Assembly (NCBI RefSeq): GCF_900078705.1
Contig: NZ_FKIF01000006.1
Coordinates: 868,001-932,000, forward strand
Direction: 5' to 3'
Source of the DNA: Bordetella ansorpii
GTDB taxonomy: Bacteria; Pseudomonadota; Gammaproteobacteria; Burkholderiales; Burkholderiaceae_B
DNA length: 64,000 nucleotides
How positions within the stretch are numbered: position 1 is the first letter of the stretch; every line of letters starts with the position of its first letter. Made by a program: the position numbers and the translations under genes. The notes under the pieces were generated by a model that was not told the DNA's origin, did not search any database, and worked only from the letters and a program-made list of their open reading frames with translations. Of the stretch, positions 27,567-36,036 are shown piece after piece.

Positions 27567-28279
27567 CCCAACGGCTTGAAATCCGCAACCTCGCGGTGGC
27601 CTACGGCCGAACGGCGGTGGTGCATGGCATCGACCTGCACGTGCAGGCCGGCGAGATGGTGGCGCTGCTCGGCGCCAACGGCGCGGGAAAGACCTCCATC
27701 CTGCGCGCCATCAGCCACCAGCAGGTGACTGCCAAGGGCACGCTGCGCTTCGAGGGCCAGGACATCATCGACATGGCCGCGCCCGCCATCGCCTCGCTGG
27801 GCATCGCCCACGTGCCCGAAGGGCGCGGCACCTTTGGCGACCTGACGGTGCTGGAAAACCTGCGCGTGGGCGCCATCCACCGCCGCGACAAGGACGGCAT
27901 CGAGCAGGACATCGCCCGGATGCAGACGCTGTTTCCCAAGCTGTCCAGCCGCGCGAAGCAGGCGGCGGGCACGCTCAGCGGCGGCGAGCAGCAGATGCTG
28001 GCCATCGCGCGCGCGCTGATGACGCGCCCCAAGATGCTGCTGCTGGACGAGCCTTCGTTCGGCATCGCGCCGCGCGTGACGCAGGAGATCTACGAACTCC
28101 TGCACCAGTTGCGCGAAACCGAGCACCTCACGGCGCTCATCGTGGAGCAGAACGCCCAGGTCGCGCTGAACCTAGTCAACCGGGCCTATGTGCTCGAAAG
28201 CGGGCGCGTCACTGCCCAGGGCACCGCAGCCGAGCTGCGCGAAGACGACGCCGTGCGCCGCAGCTACCTCGGCCACTGA
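27563..28279 (+). CDS. ABC transporter ATPase, LivF type
   Basis: 238 residues with a GTG start overlapping the LivG stop. Walker A GANGAGKTS, signature TLSGGEQQMLAIARALMTRP, Walker B LLLDEPSFGIAP and switch LIVEQNAQVALNLVNRAYVL. It forms the nucleotide-binding pair with the preceding gene. Confidence 0.93.
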   Translation: MTQRLEIRNLAVAYGRTAVVHGIDLHVQAGEMVALLGANGAGKTSILRAISHQQVTAKGTLRFEGQDIIDMAAPAIASLGIAHVPEGRGTFGDLTVLENLRVGAIHRRDKDGIEQDIARMQTLFPKLSSRAKQAAGTLSGGEQQMLAIARALMTRPKMLLLDEPSFGIAPRVTQEIYELLHQLRETEHLTALIVEQNAQVALNLVNRAYVLESGRVTAQGTAAELREDDAVRRSYLGH

Positions 28280-28298
28280 TCAAAAAAGGTTCATCACC

Positions 28299-29171
28299 AT
28301 GCAAGCATTCCTTCACCAGATAGCTTCGGGCCTGGCGGCGGGCGGCATCTATGCCAGCCTCGCCATCGCGCTTGTGCTCATCTATCGCTGCACTTCGTCC
28401 GTCAACTTCGCGCAGGGCGAACTGGCGATGTTCTCCACCTATATGAGCTGGGCGTTGGTTCAGGCGGGCGCATCATGGTGGGTGGCCTTCGCCGTCGTGG
28501 TCGTGGGTTCCTTCCTGCTCGGGCTGGCGCTGGAACGGGTCATCTTCCAGCCCCTGCGGCACAAGCCGGTGCTCTCGGTCGTGGCGGCCAGCATCGCGCT
28601 GCTCATCATCTTGAACAGCCTGGTCGGCTGGCTGTTCGGGCATGAGATGCTGGAGTTCGCCACGCCGTTCGGTGGCGTCCTCAGCCGTGCCGAACCCTAT
28701 CTGTCGGCCCACGAGGTCGGCGTTCTGCTCGTCACCCTGGCCGAACTGGCGGCGGTATTCGCGTTCTTCCGCTTCACCCGGTTCGGCCTGGCGATGCGTG
28801 CGGTGGCGGTGAACGCGCCGTCGGCGGAACTGTCGGGCATCAGCACCAACAAGGTGCTGGCCGTGGGCTGGGGTCTTGCAGCGGTGGCCGGTGCCGTGGC
28901 GGGGCTGATGGCCGCGCCCATCGTGTTCCTGGAGCCGTCGATGATGATGGGGCCGCTGATCTACGCACTGGCGGGCGCGCTGCTGGGCGGCATCGCCAGC
29001 CCTGTGGGCGCCGTGGCCGGGGGCTTCGCCGTCGGGGTACTGGAGAACCTGCTGGGCGCCTACGTGGTCGGCAACGACCTGAAACTGACCTGCATCATGC
29101 TGTTGATCATCGCGATGCTGGTCTTGCGGCCCGCCGGTATCTTCGGCAAGACGGCCCAGGTGAGGGTGTGA
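28299..29171 (+). CDS. ABC transporter permease, LivH type
   Basis: 290-residue polytopic membrane protein, start MQAFLHQIASGLAAGGIYAS at 28299 with AAAAAAGG upstream. LivH hallmarks are SSVNFAQGELAMFSTYMSWA near the N-terminus and ALAGALLGGIASPVGAVAGG near the C-terminus. It ends in a 4-bp overlap with the next permease. Confidence 0.93.
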   Translation: MQAFLHQIASGLAAGGIYASLAIALVLIYRCTSSVNFAQGELAMFSTYMSWALVQAGASWWVAFAVVVVGSFLLGLALERVIFQPLRHKPVLSVVAASIALLIILNSLVGWLFGHEMLEFATPFGGVLSRAEPYLSAHEVGVLLVTLAELAAVFAFFRFTRFGLAMRAVAVNAPSAELSGISTNKVLAVGWGLAAVAGAVAGLMAAPIVFLEPSMMMGPLIYALAGALLGGIASPVGAVAGGFAVGVLENLLGAYVVGNDLKLTCIMLLIIAMLVLRPAGIFGKTAQVRV

Positions 29172-30178
29172 GCATGAGTACCATGAACGCCCCACTCAAC
29201 ATCCGCCCGGCGGCATCGCCCACCTGGTTGCGCTGGACGGCCTCGGTGGTCGGGCTCGCGCTGCTGGCCTGGTCCTTTAGTTGGCAAAGTTATCCGTTGT
29301 ACGTGATGACGCAGGTGCTGATCTATGGCATCGCCATCATGGGCCTGAACCTGCTCACCGGCTACACGGGCCAGATCTCGCTCGGCCACAGCGCCTTCTT
29401 CGCCATCGGTGCCTATACTGCGGCGGTGCTCTCGCATCACCTGGGCTGGCCATTCTACGTGGGCGTGCCGGTGGCGGCGCTGTTGTGCTTCGTGGCGGGT
29501 TTCCTCTTCGGCTTCCCGGCGCTGCGGCTGCCCATGCTTTATCTGGCGCTGTCCACCTTCGCGGTGGCGGTGGTGACACCGCAGGCGCTCAAGTGGAAAA
29601 AGATCGAGTGGCTGACCGGCGGCGTGGCGGGGATCGTCCTGGAAAAACCTGTGTTCCCAGGAGTGCTGGCCGACCGGGCGGACTGGGCCATCATGGCCTG
29701 CGTTGCGGCCTGCGCGCTCTGCGCCTTCCTGCTGGCGCGGCGGATTCTCGGCTCGCAGTTCGGCCGCCTGGTGGACGCCTCGCGCGACCAGCCGCTCGCG
29801 GCGGCGGCGGGCGGGCTCGACATCACCGCCCTGCGCACGCAGATGTTCGGCCTCAGCGCGGCGTTCACCGGCCTGGCCGGTGCCCTGAGCGTGGTGGCGG
29901 GCCAGTTCGTCGCGCCCGAGAACTTTCCCTTCCTGCTCTCGGTGTCCCTGCTGGTGGGCAGCTTCGTGGGCGGGGTGCGCAGCCTGTGGGGCGCCTTCCT
30001 GGGGGCTGCCTTCATCGTGCTCACGCCCAACTTGGCCGAGAGCGTGTCGCAATCCGCGCCGTGGATGATCTTCGGCTTCGCACTGCTCGCGGTGGTCTTC
30101 CTGGCCCCCAATGGCTTGAGCGGCTGGATCACCAGCCTCCGGCGCAGGCGTGCAAATTCCTCATCCGCCCAGTCTTAG
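29168..30178 (+). CDS. ABC transporter permease, LivM type
   Basis: 336 residues from the GTG at 29168 or 334 from the ATG at 29174. LivM hallmarks are YGIAIMGLNLLTGYTGQISL, GHSAFFAIGAYTAAVLSHHL and SLLVGSFVGGVRSLWGAFLG. It completes the transporter. The stop directly abuts the truncated thiolase at the end of the cargo. Confidence 0.93.
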   Translation: MSMSTMNAPLNIRPAASPTWLRWTASVVGLALLAWSFSWQSYPLYVMTQVLIYGIAIMGLNLLTGYTGQISLGHSAFFAIGAYTAAVLSHHLGWPFYVGVPVAALLCFVAGFLFGFPALRLPMLYLALSTFAVAVVTPQALKWKKIEWLTGGVAGIVLEKPVFPGVLADRADWAIMACVAACALCAFLLARRILGSQFGRLVDASRDQPLAAAAGGLDITALRTQMFGLSAAFTGLAGALSVVAGQFVAPENFPFLLSVSLLVGSFVGGVRSLWGAFLGAAFIVLTPNLAESVSQSAPWMIFGFALLAVVFLAPNGLSGWITSLRRRRANSSSAQS

Positions 30179-30493
30179 ATGCTTTCCATGCAGCCCGTCT
30201 TCGTCGCTGGCACGGGCATGACCCGTTCCGGCAAGCACATTGACTGCGGTCTCAAATCGCTCACCGCCGAGGCGATTGGCGAAGCCATTGCCGATGCAGG
30301 CATCACCCCGTCCCAACTGCAGGCGCCCCACATGCGCAACGCCGCTGCTGGTGTCATGGCCGACCAGGTGCTGATCCCCGGAAAGGTGGCGTTGCGCGGC
30401 ATGGGCATCAGGCGCATTCCGGTCGTCAACATCGAGAACGCTTGTAGACGCATCCTTGCAGTGGGTGCTCGATATGCTGCTGGCTTCAGATAA
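30179..30493 (+). pseudogene. thiolase, SCP-x type, 3'-truncated
   Basis: The N-terminal portion of a thiolase of the sterol-carrier-protein-X group: QPVFVAGTGMTRSGKHIDCG, LTAEAIGEAIADAGITPSQL and IRRIPVVNIENAC, ending at the Cys that would be the nucleophile. After about 30,444 the frame continues for 16 unrelated residues to a stop. A full enzyme needs about 390 residues (compare 50665-51852). The truncation coincides with the start of backbone DNA behind the relaxase gene, so it marks the right border of cargo 1. Confidence 0.82.
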
Positions 30494-32468
30494 CAGATAA
30501 GCCCTGTTGCCGTCGGATTTGCCAGGATACGCGGCCGTCATGTACCTGCGCAGAAATCGGCATACCGAGTCGTTGTTCGATGACAGGCCTCCATGGCACC
30601 AGGCTGAACCCCATGCCGTCATCGAGCATGGCGTAGCGCCCGCTGGCCAGCATGACGCTGCGGCGGTAGATGCCCGCCACGCGCTGGCCATCGGCCACGG
30701 GCCGATGCTCCAGGCCAGTTTCGGCGGCCAAGTCCTTCGCGGCATGCGCTACATCCCGGCTGCGCAGCGTTGCCAGCAGATTGCGCGCCAGGATGACGCG
30801 TTGGCCGCGCCGCTCGGCCAGCCCCTGTTCGGCCAGGAAGTCGGTGCGCTGTTGCATTGCCTGCTTGGCCTCACCGCCAAAGCCCAGGTCGCCCAGGCCA
30901 GAGCCGCCGCCGATCAACTGCTGGTCAAGCCAGGTGGCCCCGATCACGCGGGCCTGCCGCTCGATGGGCAGGTGCGATTTCAGCTCCACGGCCACGCCGC
31001 CCAGGCGCTGCGCGTCGTAGCGACGGCCCTGATCGGGCAGGTCGCCCGGCACCTTCCATAGCCCTTCGGCCACGCGCTCCACGATGCCTGCCCGGCGCAG
31101 GGCTTCCAAGCGCCGGACGTGGGCCGCGACGACTTCCTGCGGATCGCGGCCCGGCACGGCCTGGCCCTGCGCGATAGCAAGGTGGTGGTCGGTGCGGTAC
31201 AGACCATCGCTCGCCAGCACGGCGATGTTCTTGTCGGCCGCGCGCACGTCGGCCGATCCCTTCACCTCCACCACGGCGCCGGTGGGATAGTTCGCCAGCT
31301 CGTCGCGGGTGTTGAGCGCGACGTAGTGGGCCTTGCCGTCCACCCCGTCGATGACCAGATAGCCACGGTCGCGCAGCTCGTCGGCCAGCCCCTTCGCGGC
31401 TACGCGGCCGAGAATGGTTCGGCCATCGTCGCCCGGCTCGAACACCGCCAGTTCGCGCGGCTCGCCGCGCATGGCACGCTGCATGGTGCGGATGATGTCG
31501 CCACGCTCGCCCAGGGCGCGCAGGGTCTTCTCGGCATCGGCATGGACGGCCCAGGTGCCCGGCTGCGTCTCGTCGGCCAGCCCCAGGCGCTGCAAGCGTT
31601 GCAGGCGGCCGATCAGCAGCAGGCGTTGGCGTTGCAGCTTCGGTTCGTTGAAGCGTTCGATCTGCACCCGGCCGTCTTCGCCGGCCTCGCGTTTCAGCGT
31701 GCGATCCAGGCTCGTCCACCGCTCCTGCTCCACCTCGCGTTGCAAGGTCTGCTGGATCTCCAGTTCGGTGCGCGGCCCCAGCCATTCGGTCGCCAGCTCG
31801 GATGCGCGATGCCGAAAGCCATCGGCGATGTAGTCACCCGCGATGATGAGGTCTTTGCTGGTATCGTCGCGCCCGCGCACGATCAGGTGGGCGTGGGGGT
31901 TGTCGGTGTTCCAGTGATCAACGGCCACCCATTCCAGCCGTGTGCCCAGGTCAGCTTCCATGCGGTTCATCAGATGCCGTGTATAGGTGCGCAGGTCTTC
32001 CAGCTCCGCGCCGTCCTCGGGCGAGACGATGAAGCGGAAGTGATGCCGGTCGTCGGCGCAGCGTTCCTTGAAGGCGTCGAGGTCGGCGGTATCGGTCTGC
32101 GGCCCGTAGGCTTGGCCTGGCTCGCCGTCGCGGCCCACGCCGTCGCGCTCGATGTAGCGTAGGTGCTTGGCGAGCGATTGCGGGCTGGCCCGCTGCTGGT
32201 TCACCAGTAGGGTCTTGATGGTCACGCGCCGCGACATGGGTGTCAGCTTCGCGCCCGCAAACCGCGCCGCCGTATGGCCGCGCCCCAGGCGTGAGCCGGG
32301 CCGCTGGCCGGTGGCCTTGCCGCCGACGGCCGATGCCGGACGGCGCACCGAGGACTTGCCGCCACTGGCCTTGCCGGCCTGCTGGAGCACCTTGGAAACG
32401 AAGCCCTGGCCGCGGTTTTTTGGCGCGCTGGGGCGGATGTGGAAATCGTCGTCGCGGCGGTTGATCAT
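30486..32468 (-). CDS. rlxS: relaxase of the VirD2/DUF3363 type
   Basis: Conjugative relaxase that nicks oriT, 660 residues from MINRRDDDFHIRPSAPKNRG, with GGGAGAGAAG upstream; the frame is open further up but lacks a ribosome site. The metal-binding motif is in VDHWNTDNPHAHLIVRG (His-His with NPHAH, about residues 183-195), after RHHFRFIVSPEDGAELEDLR. The long C-terminal part corresponds to DUF3363. It is placed beside traF as in Tn4371. Symbol follows Tn4371 usage. Confidence 0.9.
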   Translation of the reverse strand: MINRRDDDFHIRPSAPKNRGQGFVSKVLQQAGKASGGKSSVRRPASAVGGKATGQRPGSRLGRGHTAARFAGAKLTPMSRRVTIKTLLVNQQRASPQSLAKHLRYIERDGVGRDGEPGQAYGPQTDTADLDAFKERCADDRHHFRFIVSPEDGAELEDLRTYTRHLMNRMEADLGTRLEWVAVDHWNTDNPHAHLIVRGRDDTSKDLIIAGDYIADGFRHRASELATEWLGPRTELEIQQTLQREVEQERWTSLDRTLKREAGEDGRVQIERFNEPKLQRQRLLLIGRLQRLQRLGLADETQPGTWAVHADAEKTLRALGERGDIIRTMQRAMRGEPRELAVFEPGDDGRTILGRVAAKGLADELRDRGYLVIDGVDGKAHYVALNTRDELANYPTGAVVEVKGSADVRAADKNIAVLASDGLYRTDHHLAIAQGQAVPGRDPQEVVAAHVRRLEALRRAGIVERVAEGLWKVPGDLPDQGRRYDAQRLGGVAVELKSHLPIERQARVIGATWLDQQLIGGGSGLGDLGFGGEAKQAMQQRTDFLAEQGLAERRGQRVILARNLLATLRSRDVAHAAKDLAAETGLEHRPVADGQRVAGIYRRSVMLASGRYAMLDDGMGFSLVPWRPVIEQRLGMPISAQVHDGRVSWQIRRQQGLSVI

Positions 32469-32904
32469 GACTTCTCTCCCTGAAAGCTGGGGCGTAGTCC
32501 GTCGTGCGAAGCACGCGAACAAGCCCATATCGACGCGGGCCACGCGCCACAAGCAGCACGGCGGCGAAGCCGCTGCGTGCCGCGCCACCCCCACGTGCAG
32601 ACTGGCTTTGCGGGCCGACAGGTGCCGCCCCCTTTTGTCTTGCCTTCCGCATTTGCCTCCCGCATCCGCTCCAGGCAACTGCGGCCCGGCGGCAAGGCTG
32701 CACCGGCAGCCAGCGCACCGGCGAACACGGCGATGGCCGCAGGCCATCCGTGTTCGAGACAAGACGCCTGCACGTGGGACGGCTGCGCCGGAGGCAGCGT
32801 GAAGTGCGGCGCGGATGCGCTCGCACTGCATGTGCGACGACACACGGAACGCCGCCGGAACGACACGCCCGATAGCACGATGATGCACAGCGAATCAGCG
32901 GCCA
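32469..32904. other. 436-bp non-coding region with hairpins, candidate oriT
   Basis: No convincing gene. It holds a strong hairpin at 32722-32756 (15 paired bases with a 2-nt bulge around a GCA loop), an 11-bp inverted repeat CCCACGTGCAG at 32590-32600 with its complement at 32768-32778, and one copy of the 17-bp iteron at 32864-32880. Structured DNA just upstream of a relaxase gene is typical for oriT; I did not find a recognisable nic consensus, so this stays a candidate. Confidence 0.45.
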
Positions 32905-33492
32905 TCATGGGCGCGACTCCAGCCAAACCGGGCGCGCAACGCCAACCACGGCGGCTGCGCTGACCGGCCCGAAATACCGGCTGTCGAAAGACGCCGGATT
33001 GGTCGCGCTGAGCAGGAACAGCTCGCCAGGCTGAAGGCGACGGCACTGCTGCCAGGATGGCAGCGGCCGGCCCCAGCGATCGGCAGGCAACACGGCGGCT
33101 GAAGGCACGCCGTCGATGCGGACTTTGCCGTCAGCGATACACACCTCTTGCGGCGCCATCGCGCCCACGCGCTTGAGCAACGGGATGCGCGTCGGTAGGT
33201 AGCCGCGCTGCGCAGCCAGCGCGGCGGCCTCGGCGGGCAGCGGCACCAACACGATGCTACCCACGGACAACGGACGTGGCGGCGAGCTGGTGCGATGGTC
33301 GAGCGGATCGACGCGATACCATCCGACCGCCACGCTGTCGGATGGGTTGTAGGTCAGGCGCGGCAGCGGATGCACGAAGGACGCCCAGGCAAGCGCAGCG
33401 AGGCCGCAGGTGGACAGGCCCGCCAGCATGAGGCGAGCGCGCAGGCGCGAGCGTGGATGCGTGACAGCAGTGGGAACAGAAATCGTGCTCAT
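32905..33492 (-). CDS. traF: TraF, S26-family conjugation peptidase
   Basis: 195-residue membrane-anchored serine peptidase related to signal peptidases; in RK2 TraF processes and cyclises the pilin TrbC. One N-terminal membrane helix (LMLAGLSTCGLAALAWASFV), then NPSDSVAVGWYRVDP with the putative catalytic Ser, the LLKRVGAMAPQEVCIADGKV segment carrying the basic residue, and a C-terminal LFLLSATNPASFDSRYFGPV matching the S26 box. The start overlaps the DUF2840 stop by 4 bp. Confidence 0.9.
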   Translation of the reverse strand: MSTISVPTAVTHPRSRLRARLMLAGLSTCGLAALAWASFVHPLPRLTYNPSDSVAVGWYRVDPLDHRTSSPPRPLSVGSIVLVPLPAEAAALAAQRGYLPTRIPLLKRVGAMAPQEVCIADGKVRIDGVPSAAVLPADRWGRPLPSWQQCRRLQPGELFLLSATNPASFDSRYFGPVSAAAVVGVARPVWLESRP

Positions 33493-34013
33493 GACAGCGC
33501 CCTCACGGCCAGCCAGGCGGCGTGCCGCTCGGCGCTGTATTCGGGCAGCGGCAAGCGCGCCGCGAGCCGGTTGCCCAGCGTGCGCCAGTACGCGGGCGAG
33601 GCGGTAGCAGGCGTGATGCCCAGCGCTTCGATGCCGTCGATGCGTTCCAGCACGGCACGCACCGATTGCTCACCCTCGGCGTGCAGCAACAGGCGCGCGC
33701 CCGGCTGCACGCCGGGGATGCGCTGCGCGCCATCCATCGGCATGCACGCCTGCATCACCATGAGCTGCCAGCGGATCGTGCCGTAGTCGTTGGCCTGCCA
33801 GCGGATGCGGCAGAGAACCGCGTTCGGCGTGAACACCGCGCAGCGACGCCAGCGGTCGAATCGGATGATGCGCGAGGGATCGCCGAAGCGCAGATAGAGG
33901 TCGAAGCGTTGGTCGATGTAGGCGAGCGCAACGCGCGTCAGCGGCACGCCATCGGCTCGGCCGACTGGCGGGGCAGATGACGTCGGCAATGCTGTCGAAA
34001 CGGGTGTGATCAT
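33489..34013 (-). CDS. DUF2840-family protein
   Basis: 174 residues, no signal or membrane segment. The central part (RFDLYLRFGDPSRIIRFDRW, then AVFTPNAVLCRIRWQANDYG) matches the DUF2840 pattern found between parA and traF in this ICE family. Function unknown. It overlaps traF and the upstream ribbon-helix-helix gene by 4 bp each, so it is co-translated with transfer and partition genes. Confidence 0.82.
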   Translation of the reverse strand: MITPVSTALPTSSAPPVGRADGVPLTRVALAYIDQRFDLYLRFGDPSRIIRFDRWRRCAVFTPNAVLCRIRWQANDYGTIRWQLMVMQACMPMDGAQRIPGVQPGARLLLHAEGEQSVRAVLERIDGIEALGITPATASPAYWRTLGNRLAARLPLPEYSAERHAAWLAVRALS

Positions 34014-34273
34014 GGAGACTTCTCCGGGAATTCCCGCTTCAGCAGCGCGCGCAACAGATCAGCCACCGTCACGCCTTGCGTGAAGGCCGATACCTTGATG
34101 CGCGCCCGCATGGCGGGCGTGATGTCGAGGGTCAGGCGGGCCGTGTAGAGGTCGCCTTTCTGGAGGTCATCGGCGCTGCCCTGGCGAATCCACGCCTCGG
34201 CGTGCGGATTCGCGGGCGGGCGCGCGCCGATGCCCACGCGCTTGCCCGTGCGTTTGCTGGCGGGACTGCTCAT
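34010..34273 (-). CDS. small ribbon-helix-helix-like protein beside ParA
   Basis: 87 residues from MSSPASKRTGKRVGIGARPP. The C-terminal half (LYTARLTLDITPAMRARIKV, then FTQGVTVADLLRALLKREF) fits a ribbon-helix-helix DNA-binding fold. It overlaps parA by 4 bp. By position it may be the ParA partner that binds a centromere-like site, or an autoregulator of the par operon. Confidence 0.8.
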   Translation of the reverse strand: MSSPASKRTGKRVGIGARPPANPHAEAWIRQGSADDLQKGDLYTARLTLDITPAMRARIKVSAFTQGVTVADLLRALLKREFPEKSP

Positions 34274-34908
34274 GACGGCCACCGCAGCAGTTCGTCCACC
34301 AGCGCGGTGATTTCGCTGGCGGCGGCGCTGTCGGGCGCCGTCTCGCGCGCCAGTCGGCCAGCGGCCACGCTGTCGGCGAACACGATGCGTTGATGCACTT
34401 CCGCGCGCAGCGCGGGCAGCGGCTGCTCGGCCAGCGCTCCGCGTGCTTCGCGTCCGATCACCGTGGTGCTGACGCGCCGGTTGATGACAAACGCCGCGCG
34501 CAGCGCAGGCCGAAACACCTGCGCCTCGCGGATCAGCGCCACCATCTCGGCACTGGCCCACAGGTCGTAGGGACTGGGCTGCACGGGAATCAGCACCCGC
34601 TCGGCCGCCAGCAGCGCGGAGCGCGCCAGCGCCGCGATGCGTGGTGGCCCGTCGATGACGACGTGATCGGCCCGCCTGGCGAGTTCTGGCGCTTCCTGGT
34701 GCAGGGTTTCGCGAGCAAGGCCCACAGCGCTGAACAGCCTTGGCAAGCCTTGCTGGCTGCGGCGCTGCGTCCAGTCCAGCGCGGAGCCCTGCGGATCGGC
34801 ATCCAGCAGGACGACGTGCTGGCCGCGCATCGCCAGCTCGCCGGCGATGTGCGTTGCGAGCGTGGTCTTGCCCACGCCGCCTTTCTGGTTGAGCAGCGCG
34901 ACGATCAT
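34270..34908 (-). CDS. parA: ParA-family partition ATPase
   Basis: 212 residues. The start is MIVALLNQKGGVGKTTLATH at 34908, giving the deviant Walker A (KGGVGKTT) at residues 9-16; open codons upstream are ignored. Further motifs are VVLLDADPQGSALDWTQRR and HVVIDGPPRIAALARSALLA. The short form without an N-terminal HTH suits small-type partition systems. It lies next to the iteron origin and repA. Confidence 0.92.
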   Translation of the reverse strand: MIVALLNQKGGVGKTTLATHIAGELAMRGQHVVLLDADPQGSALDWTQRRSQQGLPRLFSAVGLARETLHQEAPELARRADHVVIDGPPRIAALARSALLAAERVLIPVQPSPYDLWASAEMVALIREAQVFRPALRAAFVINRRVSTTVIGREARGALAEQPLPALRAEVHQRIVFADSVAAGRLARETAPDSAAASEITALVDELLRWPS

Positions 34909-35000
34909 GGCCTGGCCCTCCGCGTTGGAAAGCCCGGCTGTTGCCGCTGCGCTTCGCGTCCTGTGGCGGTTGTCCACCGAGACGCGGCGCTGCTACTACC

Positions 35001-35137
35001 AGTTAGAGTATTTAAGTTAGGGAAGTTAAGGGAGACCGAAACCCGCGCCAGCATTGGCTTTGCGGCCGATGGACACGCCTGATAGCACGATAGTCCCACG
35101 CCCGATAGCACGATACCTGGCACGCCTGATAGCACGA
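35001..35137. repeat. iteron-type replication origin (oriV candidate)
   Basis: Three direct repeats of the 17-mer CACGCCYGATAGCACGA start at 35074, 35097 and 35121 (23-24 bp spacing, about two helical turns). Beside them lies an AT-rich stretch with AGTTAG/AGTTAA at 35001, 35015 and 35024 that could be the melting region. The array lies between repA and parA. RepA binding to the iterons is inferred from the general iteron-plasmid model. A fourth copy lies far away at 32864-32880. Confidence 0.75.
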
Positions 35138-35161
35138 GCCCGTCCACAGGACGCGCACCGT

Positions 35162-36022
35162 TTATCCCCGTGCCGTGGACGGCACGGGACGCCCTGGCCG
35201 GAAGGTCAGCAGCTCGGCGCCATCCAGCCGTTCGATGCCCAGGACGTAGCCCGGCAGTGACTGCCGCGCGACCAGCGCACGCAGGTCGCAGGCAAAGTCG
35301 TAGGGCTTGGCCGTGCTGCCCGACTTGCGGTACAGGTGCTGGAAGTCGAACTGCCACCCGCCCGGCTGCCGCCCACCGTGCTTGCGCACCAGGCGGTACA
35401 GCCAGCGCTCGATCCCGCCCGTCAGCCGGAAGTACGCCGGGTCGATGGTCAGCACCAGGGCGGCATCGAGCACGCCCGCATAGAACCAGTCCGGCAGGAT
35501 CAGCTCCAGTCCCAAGGGCGTTCCCCTGGCATCGGCCAGCTCCTTCCACTCGTTGATCCACGAGAAGCGGTGCAGCCGCCTTCCCGTGGTCTCCCGGATG
35601 GACGTGGCCACCGTCGTGGATTGCAGGCGATCCAGCGCGGCCTTGAGGCGCTGGTAGTCGCGCAGCGATGTACCGCGCCCGATGAAGCGCAGGATCTCGT
35701 AGGGCGTGGCCTGCATCAGCCGCGACGGGCGCAAGCCCGCGTCGCGCGCCTCCACGATCTGCGAGGCCGCCCAGATCAGCACGTCGGCATCCCAGATCGT
35801 GGCGATGCCGTGTTCCTGCGTGCCTTCCACGCGGATCGTGATGCCGCCGGCCTGAAAGTCGATCGGCGTCGTGCGCCGCGACTTCGCCAGCGAGAAGAAC
35901 GGAAAGGCCATCAAGTCCTGGCTGTCGCGCGGCGCCATGTCGCCCGGCAAGGCGCGAAACAGATCGAGCTGTTCGCGCTCCTGCCTGACTGCCCCGGATG
36001 GGCTGAACATGGCGAAGGCCAC
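35162..36022 (-). CDS. repA: RepA replication initiator
   Basis: 286 residues from the GTG at 36022; an ATG at 36010 (MFSPSGAVRQEREQLDLFRA) is an alternative. Family segments are FPFFSLAKSRRTTPIDFQAG, ATIWDADVLIWAASQIVEAR and YFRLTGGIERWLYRLVRKHG, as in the RepA of Tn4371-type ICEs and broad-host-range plasmids. It is expected to start replication at the adjacent iterons, giving the excised element a replicative phase. Confidence 0.88.
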   Translation of the reverse strand: MAFAMFSPSGAVRQEREQLDLFRALPGDMAPRDSQDLMAFPFFSLAKSRRTTPIDFQAGGITIRVEGTQEHGIATIWDADVLIWAASQIVEARDAGLRPSRLMQATPYEILRFIGRGTSLRDYQRLKAALDRLQSTTVATSIRETTGRRLHRFSWINEWKELADARGTPLGLELILPDWFYAGVLDAALVLTIDPAYFRLTGGIERWLYRLVRKHGGRQPGGWQFDFQHLYRKSGSTAKPYDFACDLRALVARQSLPGYVLGIERLDGAELLTFRPGRPVPSTARG

Positions 36023-36036
36023 CCGCGCGCCAGTGA

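Noticed and set aside
33040-33062. IncP-like nic sequence (GCCATCCTGG on the minus strand)
   Set aside because: It lies within the traF coding region and the match is short, so it is not supported as a nick site.
35074-35137. CRISPR array
   Set aside because: Three 17-bp repeats with 6-7 bp spacers are too short and regular; position beside repA indicates iterons.
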